DNA from: Variovorax paradoxus
GTDB lineage: Bacteria; Pseudomonadota; Gammaproteobacteria; Burkholderiales; Burkholderiaceae_C
Reading direction: 5' to 3'
NCBI RefSeq assembly: GCF_009755665.1
Contig: NZ_CP046622.1
Location: 5,397,001 to 5,461,000, forward strand
DNA: 64,000 nt
Position numbers and translations under genes: made by a program. Of this stretch, positions 19,801 to 26,647 are shown piece by piece. Within the stretch, counting starts at the first letter, position 1; every line of letters begins with the position of its first letter. The notes under the pieces were generated by a model. The model was not told the origin of the DNA. It did not search any database and saw only the letters and a list, made by a program, of their open reading frames with translations.

Positions 19801-20976
19801 CGCGCGTCCGGGCACATGGTGATTGGCGGGCTGACAGGTGGTGCCGGGGGCGCCATTGGCGCGGTTGCGAGTACGCAGGTCGCCTCTTACGTTGACCAGA
19901 CCGTCAGAGCGTTGGGGCTCACTGGCGCTGCACATGATTCAGTGGTGGCGGGGCTGACCATGGCCATCGGTGGTGCACTAGGTGGTACATCAGGAGCCGC
20001 TGGGGCATTGAACGAGGTCACGAACAACTATCTGACGCGCACTCAATGGGAAGCGCTCGCGGAAGACATCAAGCGATGCCAAGCACGGAAGTGTACGCAG
20101 GAGGAGCAACAGGTCATACGAAACAGCTATCAGGATCTCAGCAATCAACAGAACGTGGCGTTGGCCAACTGTGCGAAAACTGGGAACTGCGTCACCCTGC
20201 GGGACGATGTGATTAATGGAACGCAGGCGATGATCGATCTGGCGGACGCAGGGAAACTGCCAATTGGCGCCGGAACTGGCAATGATCTGGGACAGTACGC
20301 GGGGCAGCGGCTGGCGAACGATCCCGCTTATCGAGAGACAGTGAGGCACTCAATCGACGTGCTGAACAATTGCAAGGCCAATCCTCAGCAATGTACGCAA
20401 CAGGCGATCACCGCTGCCGCGTTGATTGTGGCTCCGCTGCTAGGACCCGCTGGCGTTTCGTTGACTTGGGAAGGACTTGCCGTAGGCGGAACAATCGGGG
20501 CAGCAGCAAACGTGGGCGGACAGTTATATGGAAATGGCGGGAGTTTTAGTCAGCTCAATCCGCGGGATGTCGGGATGGCGTTCTATACGGGGGCGTTAAC
20601 TTATGGGGCGGGATTCATGTCGTCGATGTTTGTTAACACAGGAGGCGCGCTCGTCGGGTCGGGGATGAACACAATCTATATGAATCAAGCGCCTTCCGCT
20701 TCCGGAGGTAGCCTCTTGGGGGCCGCACTGGGAACAACGCTTGGTTATCCAGTCGGCGCTGTCACGCAGAACGGATTGAATGGTTATTTCAATCCATGGT
20801 ACCGGCCAATGTGGCAAGACCTAGGTTACACCATGCAGAGTTGGCTGCAGCCTAGTGTTGTGCCCGGGATGAGTGGCGCCGGCGTTGGCAGCTTCTTGCA
20901 GGAGTTGGCCAATGCGGGAGTCAATAACCCAAATGTTCCACAAGGTACAGGCAACCCAACTAGAGGTGGAAGATGA
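10882..20976 (+). CDS. cdiA: CdiA/BcpA-type two-partner-secretion exoprotein (contact-dependent toxin)
   Basis: Giant filamentous-haemagglutinin-like protein of 3364 residues. Starting at MNKNLHRIVFNAKRG it has an extended signal region (ESPR, ~1-28), a signal peptide ending near SASPAQAQ (~71), and a TPS secretion domain with NPYL (~140) and NPAGIS (~180). Next come NNGGTL-type haemagglutinin repeats to ~1600 with a Gly/Thr/Pro linker near 440-510, a non-repetitive Tyr-rich section (~1610-1960), a conserved segment with SSDYLL and KRLGDGFYEQRL (~1985-2020), and a second repeat block. The pretoxin region ends in EVTNNYL (3045-3051), comparable to the VENN border of CdiA. The last ~315 residues are the variable toxin part: a Cys-containing helical piece, then a Gly-rich hydrophobic stretch. 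The next gene overlaps the stop by ATGA and a CdiB-type gene follows. GC drops over the last ~1.3 kb. Toxin activity is inferred. Confidence 0.88.
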   Translation: MNKNLHRIVFNAKRGLRMVVQETAKSTGKGTSKATTGASAAIAAGAAALAPMLVGAALAGMLSASPAQAQIVGAPNVPANLRPTVMVAPNGVPLINIQTPSAAGVSRNVYQQFNVAPNGAILNNSRTNVQSQLGGFVQGNPYLATGPARIILNEVNGGSPSQLRGYIEVAGQRAEVIIANPAGISVNGGGFINASRATLTTGTPQFNAIGGLDSFLVRGGTITIDGAGLDASKTDYAAILARAVEANAGIWASELKVVTGANTVSADHNQITPTSGTGTAPTFALDVAALGGMYAGKITLIGTEAGLGVRNAGTIQAAPGATALMGAGQLVVTSAGRLENIGTMQATADANLAATGMANSGRVVSGGNLKITTQGELANALNGTGGTLEGARLELASTAGDIDNRGGTIRQTSSTGLALSAPALSNTSGGVIGAEPVAAAPSTPDTGTGGGTGTGTGTGGTTSPTPPTAGTGAETGSGGTITPAPYVPPSPGAITATGTLRNDGGKIYAGGPISLQSANINNNGGTLSVASMAVSQPTFDNHGGTLNVSNSFSANVDRFDNTGGTLKAGSLNITTTGDLVNVDGKLTSATDATLTVGGQADNTRGTISATGALTANVAGAVNNTGGTLVANQGVALGAGSLDSTQGSIQSTQAAVQLGVTNQLTNGSSGTIGAATDLKVQAGSLVNSNGASLRGANDVSVAVGGAMTNDGSVTAGRHTSVAVGSLQSGTTGVLGAGIQSDGKLGAAGDLVVTTSGALVANGTNLAAGNAMLQGASVDLSASQTSAVNIAVTAMQGNVVTSSQAKIVTPGTLRITANAQPGQTLVNDAGTLNAGQLDLNVSNIANTNGGEIVQTGTAATGIAVSGTLNNDGGRIASNGQDLSLSGDSIINTGGKIEHAGAGTLSIAGGSYSSTDGQITGNGALAVAMSGAFNQNGTKAAISAKQITIDAGSFGNRTSAQIVQTGTDATRITVVGALDNSGGTLASNGNTNIAAGSLTNQAGTLRAAGTSDLALTVGGLLDNSNKGAIGAGGNTTVVAGSLNNDKLGSITAVGSLNIKVDAAATNVGGTLAANGNTTLEAGTLDNSGGGVVAAVNGNLGVETQGATTNNGGTLQAGAATTLVNSGLSNVGGKVFGDSLSVDTQGNALDNSKKGTLAATTTVGVNSGALNNDTGLIQSGGAMTIHTDGHVLSNTNAAGYTSGQGGIASGDTLTLTAGKVINTGGFIGAKNALAANTQAFSNTGEGQVLGQSTVTLDTHGAEYDNTGGETLAVGNLNIYAGTLTNTTGLIRSAATTTLSAANLVNSDTRGTEQGIEGQNVDIAAQSILNNSGAIRADQNTTLSSSGNIDNSAGLVSAGKVLTVKDPSTAKTLSVLNTGGTLVGGENVVLDAGSVSWDGKLLSLQDMTLTVTRDIAFAAGSETVANRNLTISTTGDITNSGKLAAGNDLTLSARDIDNKATGDIQGKTTTLNASGTLTNRGVIDGGTTRINAGTLDNLGTGRIYGDWVAIGAGTLNNSAETISGVASAGTIAARTRLDIGAGTINNSNGALILSAGNLYIGGKLVDGKANGVDSGAGSELNNHAATIEAVQDMDIKTNVLNNTNGGVTWTTQTSSDGKQHTEYALPGSATRYDASQLVFVSVGGPNFDFAHMNGVLWPSFVSYAAGPVAGPFAGILVPSANYPLSRYRAYYTNAPRNSSDLHGTRQVNIDQTESYTEPGAWYSRSDPIWATFGVTPPGTDTPTDSTQAQAYLDAHERLDAATEAFIRDIYENYARSYYAWVYTESTTTPVLQTSAPARIIAGGKMDIAVGSGTNEMSQILANKALNVTGGTITNKNVEVSGAKTRTGWQHFQAGVGDPTQVTPYNTSDPITVTLAAARQEGNVTVVGSGGSTGTLAPGHTNQGVASASGVNAGGPTGVTGGSGTAVNAPGAGSGGAAGPIVHPIIEVNLASSSGTTQVVRTTLPGLTVPTASLFRTHAEASSRYLIETDPRFANQRNWLSSDYLLNNLGQDPDNTLKRLGDGFYEQRLIREQVAQLTGYRYLDGYESDEAQYTALMDAGLTFARQYGLRPGIALSDAQMAQLTSDIVWLVEQTVTLPDGSTQRVLVPQVYVRVKNGDIDGSGALLAGKEVNIKLDGDLVNSGTVAGRNTVSITAENIQNLNGRISGGSLDLKARTDLNNIGGTIDAASQLKIEAGRDINVRTTTSTSALALDFAPGAASLRGATIVDRVAGLYVTGSKGVLVASAGRDVNLIGALVANSGKEGTTEIGAGRDINLGTVTTARHDTTVRDAGNYRAESSTREVGTRIETSGDITLSAGRDVNVRAATINSAEGALEVAATRDITINAGQSTSVLNAGRRTEESGFWGSDRSMEQGTYGSTGVIGSSLGGKTVMLDAGNDIRIRGSNVVSDQGTELRAGNNITIEAATQTRDSQYVREESNSGMFDANSGWTWGHQDMRSTSKTGESTAVGSTVGAISGNVMITAGNRYSQVGSDVIAPGGDIDIQARDVEIVEARETSRSESTQSFSQGGITLGIKAPLIDMLRNLEETTQAMGDTKDDRMQALGAASMALSGYSAYQDIAQQAVTQSKGGTGVVSMGATLTLGSSSSESTRTESSDSSASSRVQAGGNVTITATGGGRDSNILIRGSEIDAGKNVNLSAENNITLEAAANTREQSSTSHSSNASIGVGFTFGQSNGLTIEMAAGSQSGRDNGTDGAWTNTTVSAGQQVNISSGGDTTVRGATVSGSRINADVGGNLHIETLQDTSTYHSQNSGGGFNATICAWYCTGDSSVSVYAHNMQGDGNFASATQQSGFLAGNGGFGVNVAGNTNLVGGVISSTDAAVIAGRNSFTTGSLTMTDLVNHDTFQGSGYSVSFSTSTSGSSSGSAGIGSNDVNQSSLTQSGISGIAGNAAVRTGVDGTNALQRTNRERAMRDVQGQVLITAQFGSQASSAWGQYANERLRNATTDEERACWGSNGTCRASGHMVIGGLTGGAGGAIGAVASTQVASYVDQTVRALGLTGAAHDSVVAGLTMAIGGALGGTSGAAGALNEVTNNYLTRTQWEALAEDIKRCQARKCTQEEQQVIRNSYQDLSNQQNVALANCAKTGNCVTLRDDVINGTQAMIDLADAGKLPIGAGTGNDLGQYAGQRLANDPAYRETVRHSIDVLNNCKANPQQCTQQAITAAALIVAPLLGPAGVSLTWEGLAVGGTIGAAANVGGQLYGNGGSFSQLNPRDVGMAFYTGALTYGAGFMSSMFVNTGGALVGSGMNTIYMNQAPSASGGSLLGAALGTTLGYPVGAVTQNGLNGYFNPWYRPMWQDLGYTMQSWLQPSVVPGMSGAGVGSFLQELANAGVNNPNVPQGTGNPTRGGR

Positions 20977-21224
20977 ACACATCGCGAAGTCTAGGCTTGA
21001 GAATGCTTGGAGTTCTGTTTTTGACCTTCCTCTTCATGTTTGGCGTCGGCTTTTCCTTGGCTGCTTTGCTTGCCATGCCCTTGATTCGCTGGGCAATCCA
21101 TGGGGTACTCTATTTTCCGGTCAGTCCATCTGAGCTTTACCGTCTGCTCCTTGTCGTCCTCGGCGTTTCTGTTGTTGCAACGGTCGTCACGTGGTTGGCC
21201 GGAAAGTACAAAGGGCGTTGGTGA
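20973..21224 (+). CDS. cdiI: Small two-helix membrane protein, candidate CDI immunity protein
   Basis: 83-residue protein, Met start overlapping the cdiA stop (ATGA 20973-20976). Two hydrophobic helices are visible at about residues 9-33 (LGVLFLTFLFMFGVGFSLAA onward) and 59-76 (LLLVVLGVSVVATVVTWL), with a short basic tail AGKYKGRW. I recognise no named family. Its position immediately after the toxin-coding end, the overlap, its small size and its low GC match immunity genes of contact-dependent inhibition systems. A membrane location would suit protection against a toxin acting in or through the inner membrane. Function is inferred from position and topology. Confidence 0.65.
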   Translation: MNTSRSLGLRMLGVLFLTFLFMFGVGFSLAALLAMPLIRWAIHGVLYFPVSPSELYRLLLVVLGVSVVATVVTWLAGKYKGRW

Positions 21225-21277
21225 AATTGCTCAGACACTGCGCGCGACGGTGTAGATAAAAACATCAGGGAGAGAAA

Positions 21278-23050
21278 TTGAAAACGAACTCGCTTGCCAT
21301 GTTGGCCGGCGTGCTGTTGGGCGGTCCACTATTGGCCACGGCCCAGATTTCCAGCACCCCCCAGCCCTTCGTTGAACAGCAACGCCAGCAGGAACGCGAA
21401 CGCGCGCTGCGCGAGCAGAACGAGCGCACCATCGACCAGCGCCCGCAGGCGGCGCCGCCTGCACCGGTGGCACGCATTCCCGAATCCGAAGCCCCGTGCT
21501 TTCGCATCGACCGCGTGCTGCTGGTCGGCGAGCAGGCCGAATTGTTCCAATGGGCTGTTTCTGATCTTTCGGGTCCTGAAGGCAACGATTCTCCCCTTGG
21601 CCGGTGCTTGGGCACCGCAGGCGTGAACGTGGTGCTCGCCCGCGCCCAGCAGGCGGCCATCGCGCGCGGCTTTGTCACCACCCGGGTGCTGGCCGCGCCG
21701 CAGGATCTCTCCACCGGCACCTTGACCCTGTCGCTGGTGCCCGGGCGCATCGCGGCCATCCGCCTGACGCCGGATTCTTCCTCGACGCTGCTGGGCAGCG
21801 GCGCCTTGCTGGGTTCGGCCATTCCCGCCCGGCCGGGCGCTCTCTTGAACCTGCGCGACATCGAGCAGGGGCTGGAGAACCTGAAGCGCGCCCCCACGGC
21901 CGAGGCCGACATCCAGATCGAGCCCTCGACGGCACCCAACGCCCGGCCGGGCGACAGCGACCTGGTGGTCAAGTACGTGCAGGCCAAGAAGTGGCGCGTG
22001 GCCCTGAGCCTGGACGACAGCGGCACCAAGGCCACGGGCCGCTACCAGGCCGGCGCCACGGTGTCGGTGGACAACCCCTTCGGGCTGAACGACCTGTTCT
22101 ACCTGAGCGCCAACCACAGCATCAACAGCCACTTTCTCTCGGAGCCGAGCTACGGCACCGAGGGCCAGACGGTGCACTATTCGCTGCCGTACGGTTACTG
22201 GATGCTCGGGTTCACGGCCTCGAACAGCCAGTACCACCAGAGCGTGGCGGGGCTGAACCAGGACTATGTCTACGCGGGCAAGACCAACAACGCCGAAGTC
22301 AAGCTCTCGCGCCTGCTGTACCGCGACCAGAGCCGCAAGACCACGCTGGCGCTCAAGGGCTTCCGGCGCGAGTCGCGCAACTTCGTGGACGACACCGAGG
22401 TCGATGTGCAGCACCGGGTGGTGGGTGGCTGGGAGCTCGGCCTGAACCACAAGGAGTTCATCGGCGAGGCCACGCTGGAAGGAACGCTGGCGCTCAAGCA
22501 CGGCACGGGCGGCTTTGGCGCCCGGACCTCGCCGCAGGAGATCTACCACCGCAACCACCCTGACGAGCCGCTGGAAGGCACTTCGCGCATGAAGCTGTAC
22601 ACGGCCGAGGTGAGCCTGAATGCGCCGTTCAAACTCGGGGCGCAGAAGCTGCGCTATTCGGGGCTGATCCGCGCGCAGTGGAACCGCACGCCGCTGATGC
22701 CGCAGGACCGGTTCGCCATCGGCGGGCGCTACACGGTGCGCGGCTTCGATGGCGAGACGAGCCTGATGGGGGAGCGGGGCTGGCTGATCCGCAACGACAT
22801 CGGGTGGGCGATCCCCACGGGGTCAGGCCAGAGCGGGGCGGAACTGTATGTCGGCGCCGACTACGGGCATGTGGGCGGGCGCTCGACGGTGGATGGGCTG
22901 GGGCGCAGCCTCGCGGGCGCGGTCATTGGCGTGCGGGGGCAGTGGAGCAAGCTGAGCTATGACTTCTTCATGGGGGCGCCGATCCGCAAGCCCGAGGGGT
23001 ATCGCACGGCCAGGACCACGTTTGGGTTCAATCTCAACGCAAGTTTTTGA
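21278..23050 (+). CDS. cdiB: Two-partner-secretion outer-membrane transporter (ShlB/FhaC/CdiB family)
   Basis: TpsB transporter of 590 residues that would thread the CdiA protein across the outer membrane. Order: signal peptide, a Gln/Arg-rich helical linker (~30-60, with RQQERERALREQNERT), a POTRA domain around CFRIDRVLLVGE (~85), a second POTRA with GFVTTRVLAAPQDLSTGTL, then a 16-strand barrel. The L6 motif RYTVRGFDGE and the closing GWLIRNDIGW are present, and the protein ends in an aromatic residue (NASF) as barrels do. It starts at TTG (21278), supported by AGGGAG at 21267-21272 five bases upstream. Gene order exoprotein, small gene, transporter is the Burkholderia bcpA-I-B layout rather than the E. 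coli cdiB-A-I layout. Confidence 0.92.
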   Translation: MKTNSLAMLAGVLLGGPLLATAQISSTPQPFVEQQRQQERERALREQNERTIDQRPQAAPPAPVARIPESEAPCFRIDRVLLVGEQAELFQWAVSDLSGPEGNDSPLGRCLGTAGVNVVLARAQQAAIARGFVTTRVLAAPQDLSTGTLTLSLVPGRIAAIRLTPDSSSTLLGSGALLGSAIPARPGALLNLRDIEQGLENLKRAPTAEADIQIEPSTAPNARPGDSDLVVKYVQAKKWRVALSLDDSGTKATGRYQAGATVSVDNPFGLNDLFYLSANHSINSHFLSEPSYGTEGQTVHYSLPYGYWMLGFTASNSQYHQSVAGLNQDYVYAGKTNNAEVKLSRLLYRDQSRKTTLALKGFRRESRNFVDDTEVDVQHRVVGGWELGLNHKEFIGEATLEGTLALKHGTGGFGARTSPQEIYHRNHPDEPLEGTSRMKLYTAEVSLNAPFKLGAQKLRYSGLIRAQWNRTPLMPQDRFAIGGRYTVRGFDGETSLMGERGWLIRNDIGWAIPTGSGQSGAELYVGADYGHVGGRSTVDGLGRSLAGAVIGVRGQWSKLSYDFFMGAPIRKPEGYRTARTTFGFNLNASF

Positions 23051-23140
23051 CAGACGTTGGACCGCTGCGCGCCGAGCAGCAGCCTGAGATCAACTGAGTC
23101 CGCCTTAAAAATTCCAAAATTTCAAATGAGAGGGAGCGCC

Positions 23141-23866
23141 ATGAAACGCATCATCACCGTCTGCACCATTGCAGTCATGCTCGTTGCTTGCGCCGGTCGG
23201 CCCAAGCAAGCGGCCAATGAAGAGCCAGAGCCGCTGTCACATCCCCGGGTCGAGATCGTCTACAACGCCAAGTCCGAACTAGCTGTTCTGGATACCGGCG
23301 CGACGCCGACAGTCGGGCTCGGCGGTTTGCTCGGGCCTGTGGGAGTGCTGGTGGCGATTGGCGCTGACGTTGCCAATCGCAGCAACTCCATGGACCAGGT
23401 CGCGAGCCGCAGCAAACGTTTTCAGCAGGCGATAGAAGAAAGCCAGGGCGAGCTGACGCTTCATCGGGAATACGCTGAACGCCTGGCTGAAGCCATGCGC
23501 GCAACAGGCCGAGAAGTCAAGCTCACGCCAAGTAATCGCGCCACAGGCGCTGCGCGAAAAATGGAACTCGCCGGCCTGACGGCGACGCCGGGCTACGAGG
23601 TGATGCTGCTGCGCATCACCGCCGGCTACGGAGCGCCCAGCTTGACCGCGGACTTCCGGCCAATCATTTCGGTGGAGTACGCACTGCGCGACGACAAGCT
23701 CCAGCCCATCACGTGGAACTCCGTCACGTCAAACCGGGGCGGACCCACCTACTTTGCCTATGACACCTTGCTCAAAGAAAACAAGGCAGCATACGAAGGC
23801 GTGCGCCAGGAGCTGTTCGCCACCGTCGGGCGGGTGATGAACAACGACTTTCCAAAACAGGAATAG
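23141..23866 (+). CDS. Lipoprotein of unknown function at the end of the CDI locus
   Basis: 241-residue protein starting at MKRIITVCTIAV with a lipobox LVAC (Cys at about 18) and a good ribosome site (gaggga just upstream). The mature part is soluble, with a Gly/Val-rich stretch GLGGLLGPVGVLVAIGADVA (~67-86), a coiled region RSKRFQQAIEESQGELTLHR, and no family I recognise. It is in the same orientation 90 nt after cdiB, so it may be in the same transcript. Burkholderia CDI operons include a small lipoprotein gene (bcpO), but that lies between immunity and transporter genes and is smaller, so equivalence is not established. The downstream neighbour is convergent. Confidence 0.75.
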   Translation: MKRIITVCTIAVMLVACAGRPKQAANEEPEPLSHPRVEIVYNAKSELAVLDTGATPTVGLGGLLGPVGVLVAIGADVANRSNSMDQVASRSKRFQQAIEESQGELTLHREYAERLAEAMRATGREVKLTPSNRATGAARKMELAGLTATPGYEVMLLRITAGYGAPSLTADFRPIISVEYALRDDKLQPITWNSVTSNRGGPTYFAYDTLLKENKAAYEGVRQELFATVGRVMNNDFPKQE

Positions 23867-23881
23867 CGGCGGTCGCTCCGC

Positions 23882-26542
23882 TCACCCCAACGCATACCGC
23901 GCCGCCCGCGCAATGCTCCCCGCATCCACCCCAAAGAACTCCCGCAGCGCTGCACGCGTATCGCTGCGGCCGAACCCATCCGTTCCCAGCGTGAGATAGC
24001 GGCGGCCTTCGGGCAAGAAGGCGCGCACGCTCTCGGGCACGGCACGCACGTAGTCAGTGGCGGCGATGATCGGGCCTTTGCTCGCACTGAGCTGCTGCGC
24101 GATGAATGGCAAACCGGCATCTTTCTCACCCGCAATCGCGCGCTGCTCGCAAGCCAGGCCGTCACGCGCAAGTTCACTCCAGCTCGTCACGCTGAACACC
24201 CCGGCCTCGATGCCTTCATCGGCCAGCAGCTGCGCCGCCTTGATGACCTCGGTGAGGATGGCGCCCGAGCCCATGAGCGTGACGACCTTCTTCGTTTTCG
24301 CCTTGCCTGAAGTCGGCGCGTACACGCCAAAGCGATAGCAGCCGCGCAGGATGTCCGCCTCCGCCCCCTCGGGCACATCAGGCTGCGCGTAGTTCTCGTT
24401 CATGAGCGTGACGTAATAGAACACGTCCTTCTGCTCGACCATCATTTCGCGGATGCCCGCATCGACGATGACGGCCATTTCGCCCGCATAGGCGGGGTCG
24501 TAGGCCTTGCAATTGGGGATGGTCGCGGCCACCAGGTGGCTGCTGCCGTCCTGGTGCTGCAGGCCTTCGCCGCCGAGGGTGGTGCGGCCCGATGTGGCGC
24601 CCAGCAAGAAGCCGCGTGCGCGCTGGTCGGCCGCGGCCCAGATGGCGTCGCCCACGCGCTGGAAGCCGAACATCGAGTAGTAGATGTAGAAGGGCAGCAT
24701 GGCCAGGCCGTGCACGCTGTAGCTGGTGGCGGCTGCCGTCCAGCTGGCAATGGCGCCGGCTTCGCTGATGCCTTCTTCCAGAATCTGGCCGTCGATGGCT
24801 TCGCGATAACTCAGCACGGAGCCGATGTCTTCCGGTGCATAGCGCTGGCCCACGCTCGAATAGATGCCGACCTGCTTGAACAGGTTGGCCATGCCGAAGG
24901 TGCGCGCCTCGTCGGCCACGATGGGCACGATGCGCGGGCCGAGCGCCTTGTCCTTCATGAGGTTGCCCAGCATGCGCACGAAGGCCATGGTGGTGCTCAT
25001 TTCCTTGCCGGCCGCCGCTGTCGCGAATTGCGCGTAGCTTGCGATGTCGGGCTTGGGCACCACGTCGCACGCGGTCTCGCGGCGGGGCATGGCGCCGCCG
25101 AGCGCAGCGCGGTGGCTGCGCAGGTACTGCATCTCGGCGCTGTCTTCGGGCGGGCGGTAGAAGTCCATCGCTATGGCCTGCGCGTCGGTGAGCGGCAGGT
25201 TGAAGCGATCGCGAAACTCGATGAGATCGACGTCGCCCATCTTCTTGTGCGAGTGCGTGGTCATCTTGCCCTGCGCGGCGCTGCCCATGCCGTAGCCCTT
25301 CTTGGTGTGGGCGAGGATCACGGTCGGTTGACCCTTGTGTGCGGCCGCGGCGGCATAGGCGGCGTATATCTTTACGAGGTCATGGCCGCCGCGCTTCAAG
25401 CGGTCGATCTGCTCATCGGTCATGCCTTCTGCAAGTCGAGCAAGCTCGGGGTTCTGGCCGAAGAAGTTGTCGCGGTTGAAGCGACCGTCCTTGGCCGCAA
25501 AGGTCTGCATCTGGCCGTCGACGGTGTTGGCGAACACGCGCGCCAGCGCGCCGCTCACGTCCTGCGCGAAGAGGCCGTCCCAGTCGCTGCCCCACACGAG
25601 CTTGACGACGTTCCAGCCCGCGCCGGCAAAGAGCTTTTCAAGCTCGTCGATGATGCGGCCGTTGCCGCGAACCGGGCCGTCCAGGCGCTGCAGGTTGCAG
25701 TTGACGACCCACACGAGGTTGTCGAGCTTCTCGCGCGCGGCAAGCGTCAGCGCGCTCATCGATTCGGGCTCGTCCATTTCGCCGTCGCCGAACACGCCCC
25801 ACACTTTGCGGCCCTCGCAGTCGAGCAGGTTGCGGTGCGTGAGGTAGCGCATGAAGCGCGCGTGGTAAATCGAGCTGATCGGGCCGATGCCCATCGAGCC
25901 GGTCGGAAACTGCCAGAAATCCGGCATCAGGTAGGGGTGCGGATAACTGCTTAGGCCGCGTGCGCCGCTGCCTTGGGTGAAGGCGGGCGCGGTCAGTTCC
26001 TGGCGATAGTGCTTCAGGTCTTCTTCGCTGAGGCGGCCTTCGAGGTAAGCGCGTGCGTAAACGCCGGGTGCGCTGTGCGGCTGAAAGAACACCAGGTCGC
26101 CTCGATGATTTTCATCGCGCGCGTGAAAGAAGTGGTTGAAGCCGGTCTCGAACAAATCGGCCGCGCTGGCATAGCTGGCAATATGGCCTCCCAGTTCGCC
26201 ATACGCCTGGTTGGCCTTCGCCACCATCGCAAGCGCGTTCCAACGCATGAGCGAAGCCAGGCGCTCCTCGACGGCCAGGTCGCCAGGAAACGGCGGCTGG
26301 TCTTCCACCGCAATGGTGTTGACGTAGGGCGTCGCGAGTTCGGGCTGCCATCCGATGCGTTGCTGCCGCGCAAGCCGGGCGAGCTCCACCAGCATCTGCC
26401 GCGCACGCTGAGGACCATGCGTGTGCGCCAGCGCCAGGAAGGCGTCGCGCCATTCGGCGGTCTCGGCAGGATCGGGGTCGTGCGAGAGCGGCGTGTCGAG
26501 CAGCAGCGCGCGCATCTGGTCGGATGAAATCGGGGCGTTCAT
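23882..26542 (-). CDS. Homodimeric-type 2-oxoacid (pyruvate) dehydrogenase E1, AceE/MdeB family
   Basis: Thiamin-diphosphate enzyme of 886 residues that decarboxylates a 2-oxoacid and passes the acyl group to an E2 lipoyl protein. Visible: DPDPAETAEWRDAF at the N-terminus, HFFHAR and QPHSAPGVYARAYLEGRL, and the ThDP motif running from GDGEMDEPES (~252) to WVVNCNLQ about 30 residues later. Later come RTFGMANLFKQVGIYS, the substrate-channel region TTLGGEGLQHQDGSS, and LAMLPFYIYYSMFGFQR. No E2 or E3 gene adjoins it, unlike the normal aceEF operon, and an Lrp-type regulator is divergent. This is the arrangement of MdeB of Pseudomonas methionine degradation, which handles 2-oxobutyrate. The true substrate here is undetermined; MdeB-like is my preferred reading. 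Confidence 0.88.
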   Translation of the reverse strand: MNAPISSDQMRALLLDTPLSHDPDPAETAEWRDAFLALAHTHGPQRARQMLVELARLARQQRIGWQPELATPYVNTIAVEDQPPFPGDLAVEERLASLMRWNALAMVAKANQAYGELGGHIASYASAADLFETGFNHFFHARDENHRGDLVFFQPHSAPGVYARAYLEGRLSEEDLKHYRQELTAPAFTQGSGARGLSSYPHPYLMPDFWQFPTGSMGIGPISSIYHARFMRYLTHRNLLDCEGRKVWGVFGDGEMDEPESMSALTLAAREKLDNLVWVVNCNLQRLDGPVRGNGRIIDELEKLFAGAGWNVVKLVWGSDWDGLFAQDVSGALARVFANTVDGQMQTFAAKDGRFNRDNFFGQNPELARLAEGMTDEQIDRLKRGGHDLVKIYAAYAAAAAHKGQPTVILAHTKKGYGMGSAAQGKMTTHSHKKMGDVDLIEFRDRFNLPLTDAQAIAMDFYRPPEDSAEMQYLRSHRAALGGAMPRRETACDVVPKPDIASYAQFATAAAGKEMSTTMAFVRMLGNLMKDKALGPRIVPIVADEARTFGMANLFKQVGIYSSVGQRYAPEDIGSVLSYREAIDGQILEEGISEAGAIASWTAAATSYSVHGLAMLPFYIYYSMFGFQRVGDAIWAAADQRARGFLLGATSGRTTLGGEGLQHQDGSSHLVAATIPNCKAYDPAYAGEMAVIVDAGIREMMVEQKDVFYYVTLMNENYAQPDVPEGAEADILRGCYRFGVYAPTSGKAKTKKVVTLMGSGAILTEVIKAAQLLADEGIEAGVFSVTSWSELARDGLACEQRAIAGEKDAGLPFIAQQLSASKGPIIAATDYVRAVPESVRAFLPEGRRYLTLGTDGFGRSDTRAALREFFGVDAGSIARAARYALG

Positions 26543-26647
26543 GCCGGCACTTTAGGCCGCAGCGGAAAGAATTAGCTACCGGCTTGGGCATACCCATGGC
26601 AGCAGCGCAGCATAAAATTCCTGAAAACCAACCGAACGCCGCATATC

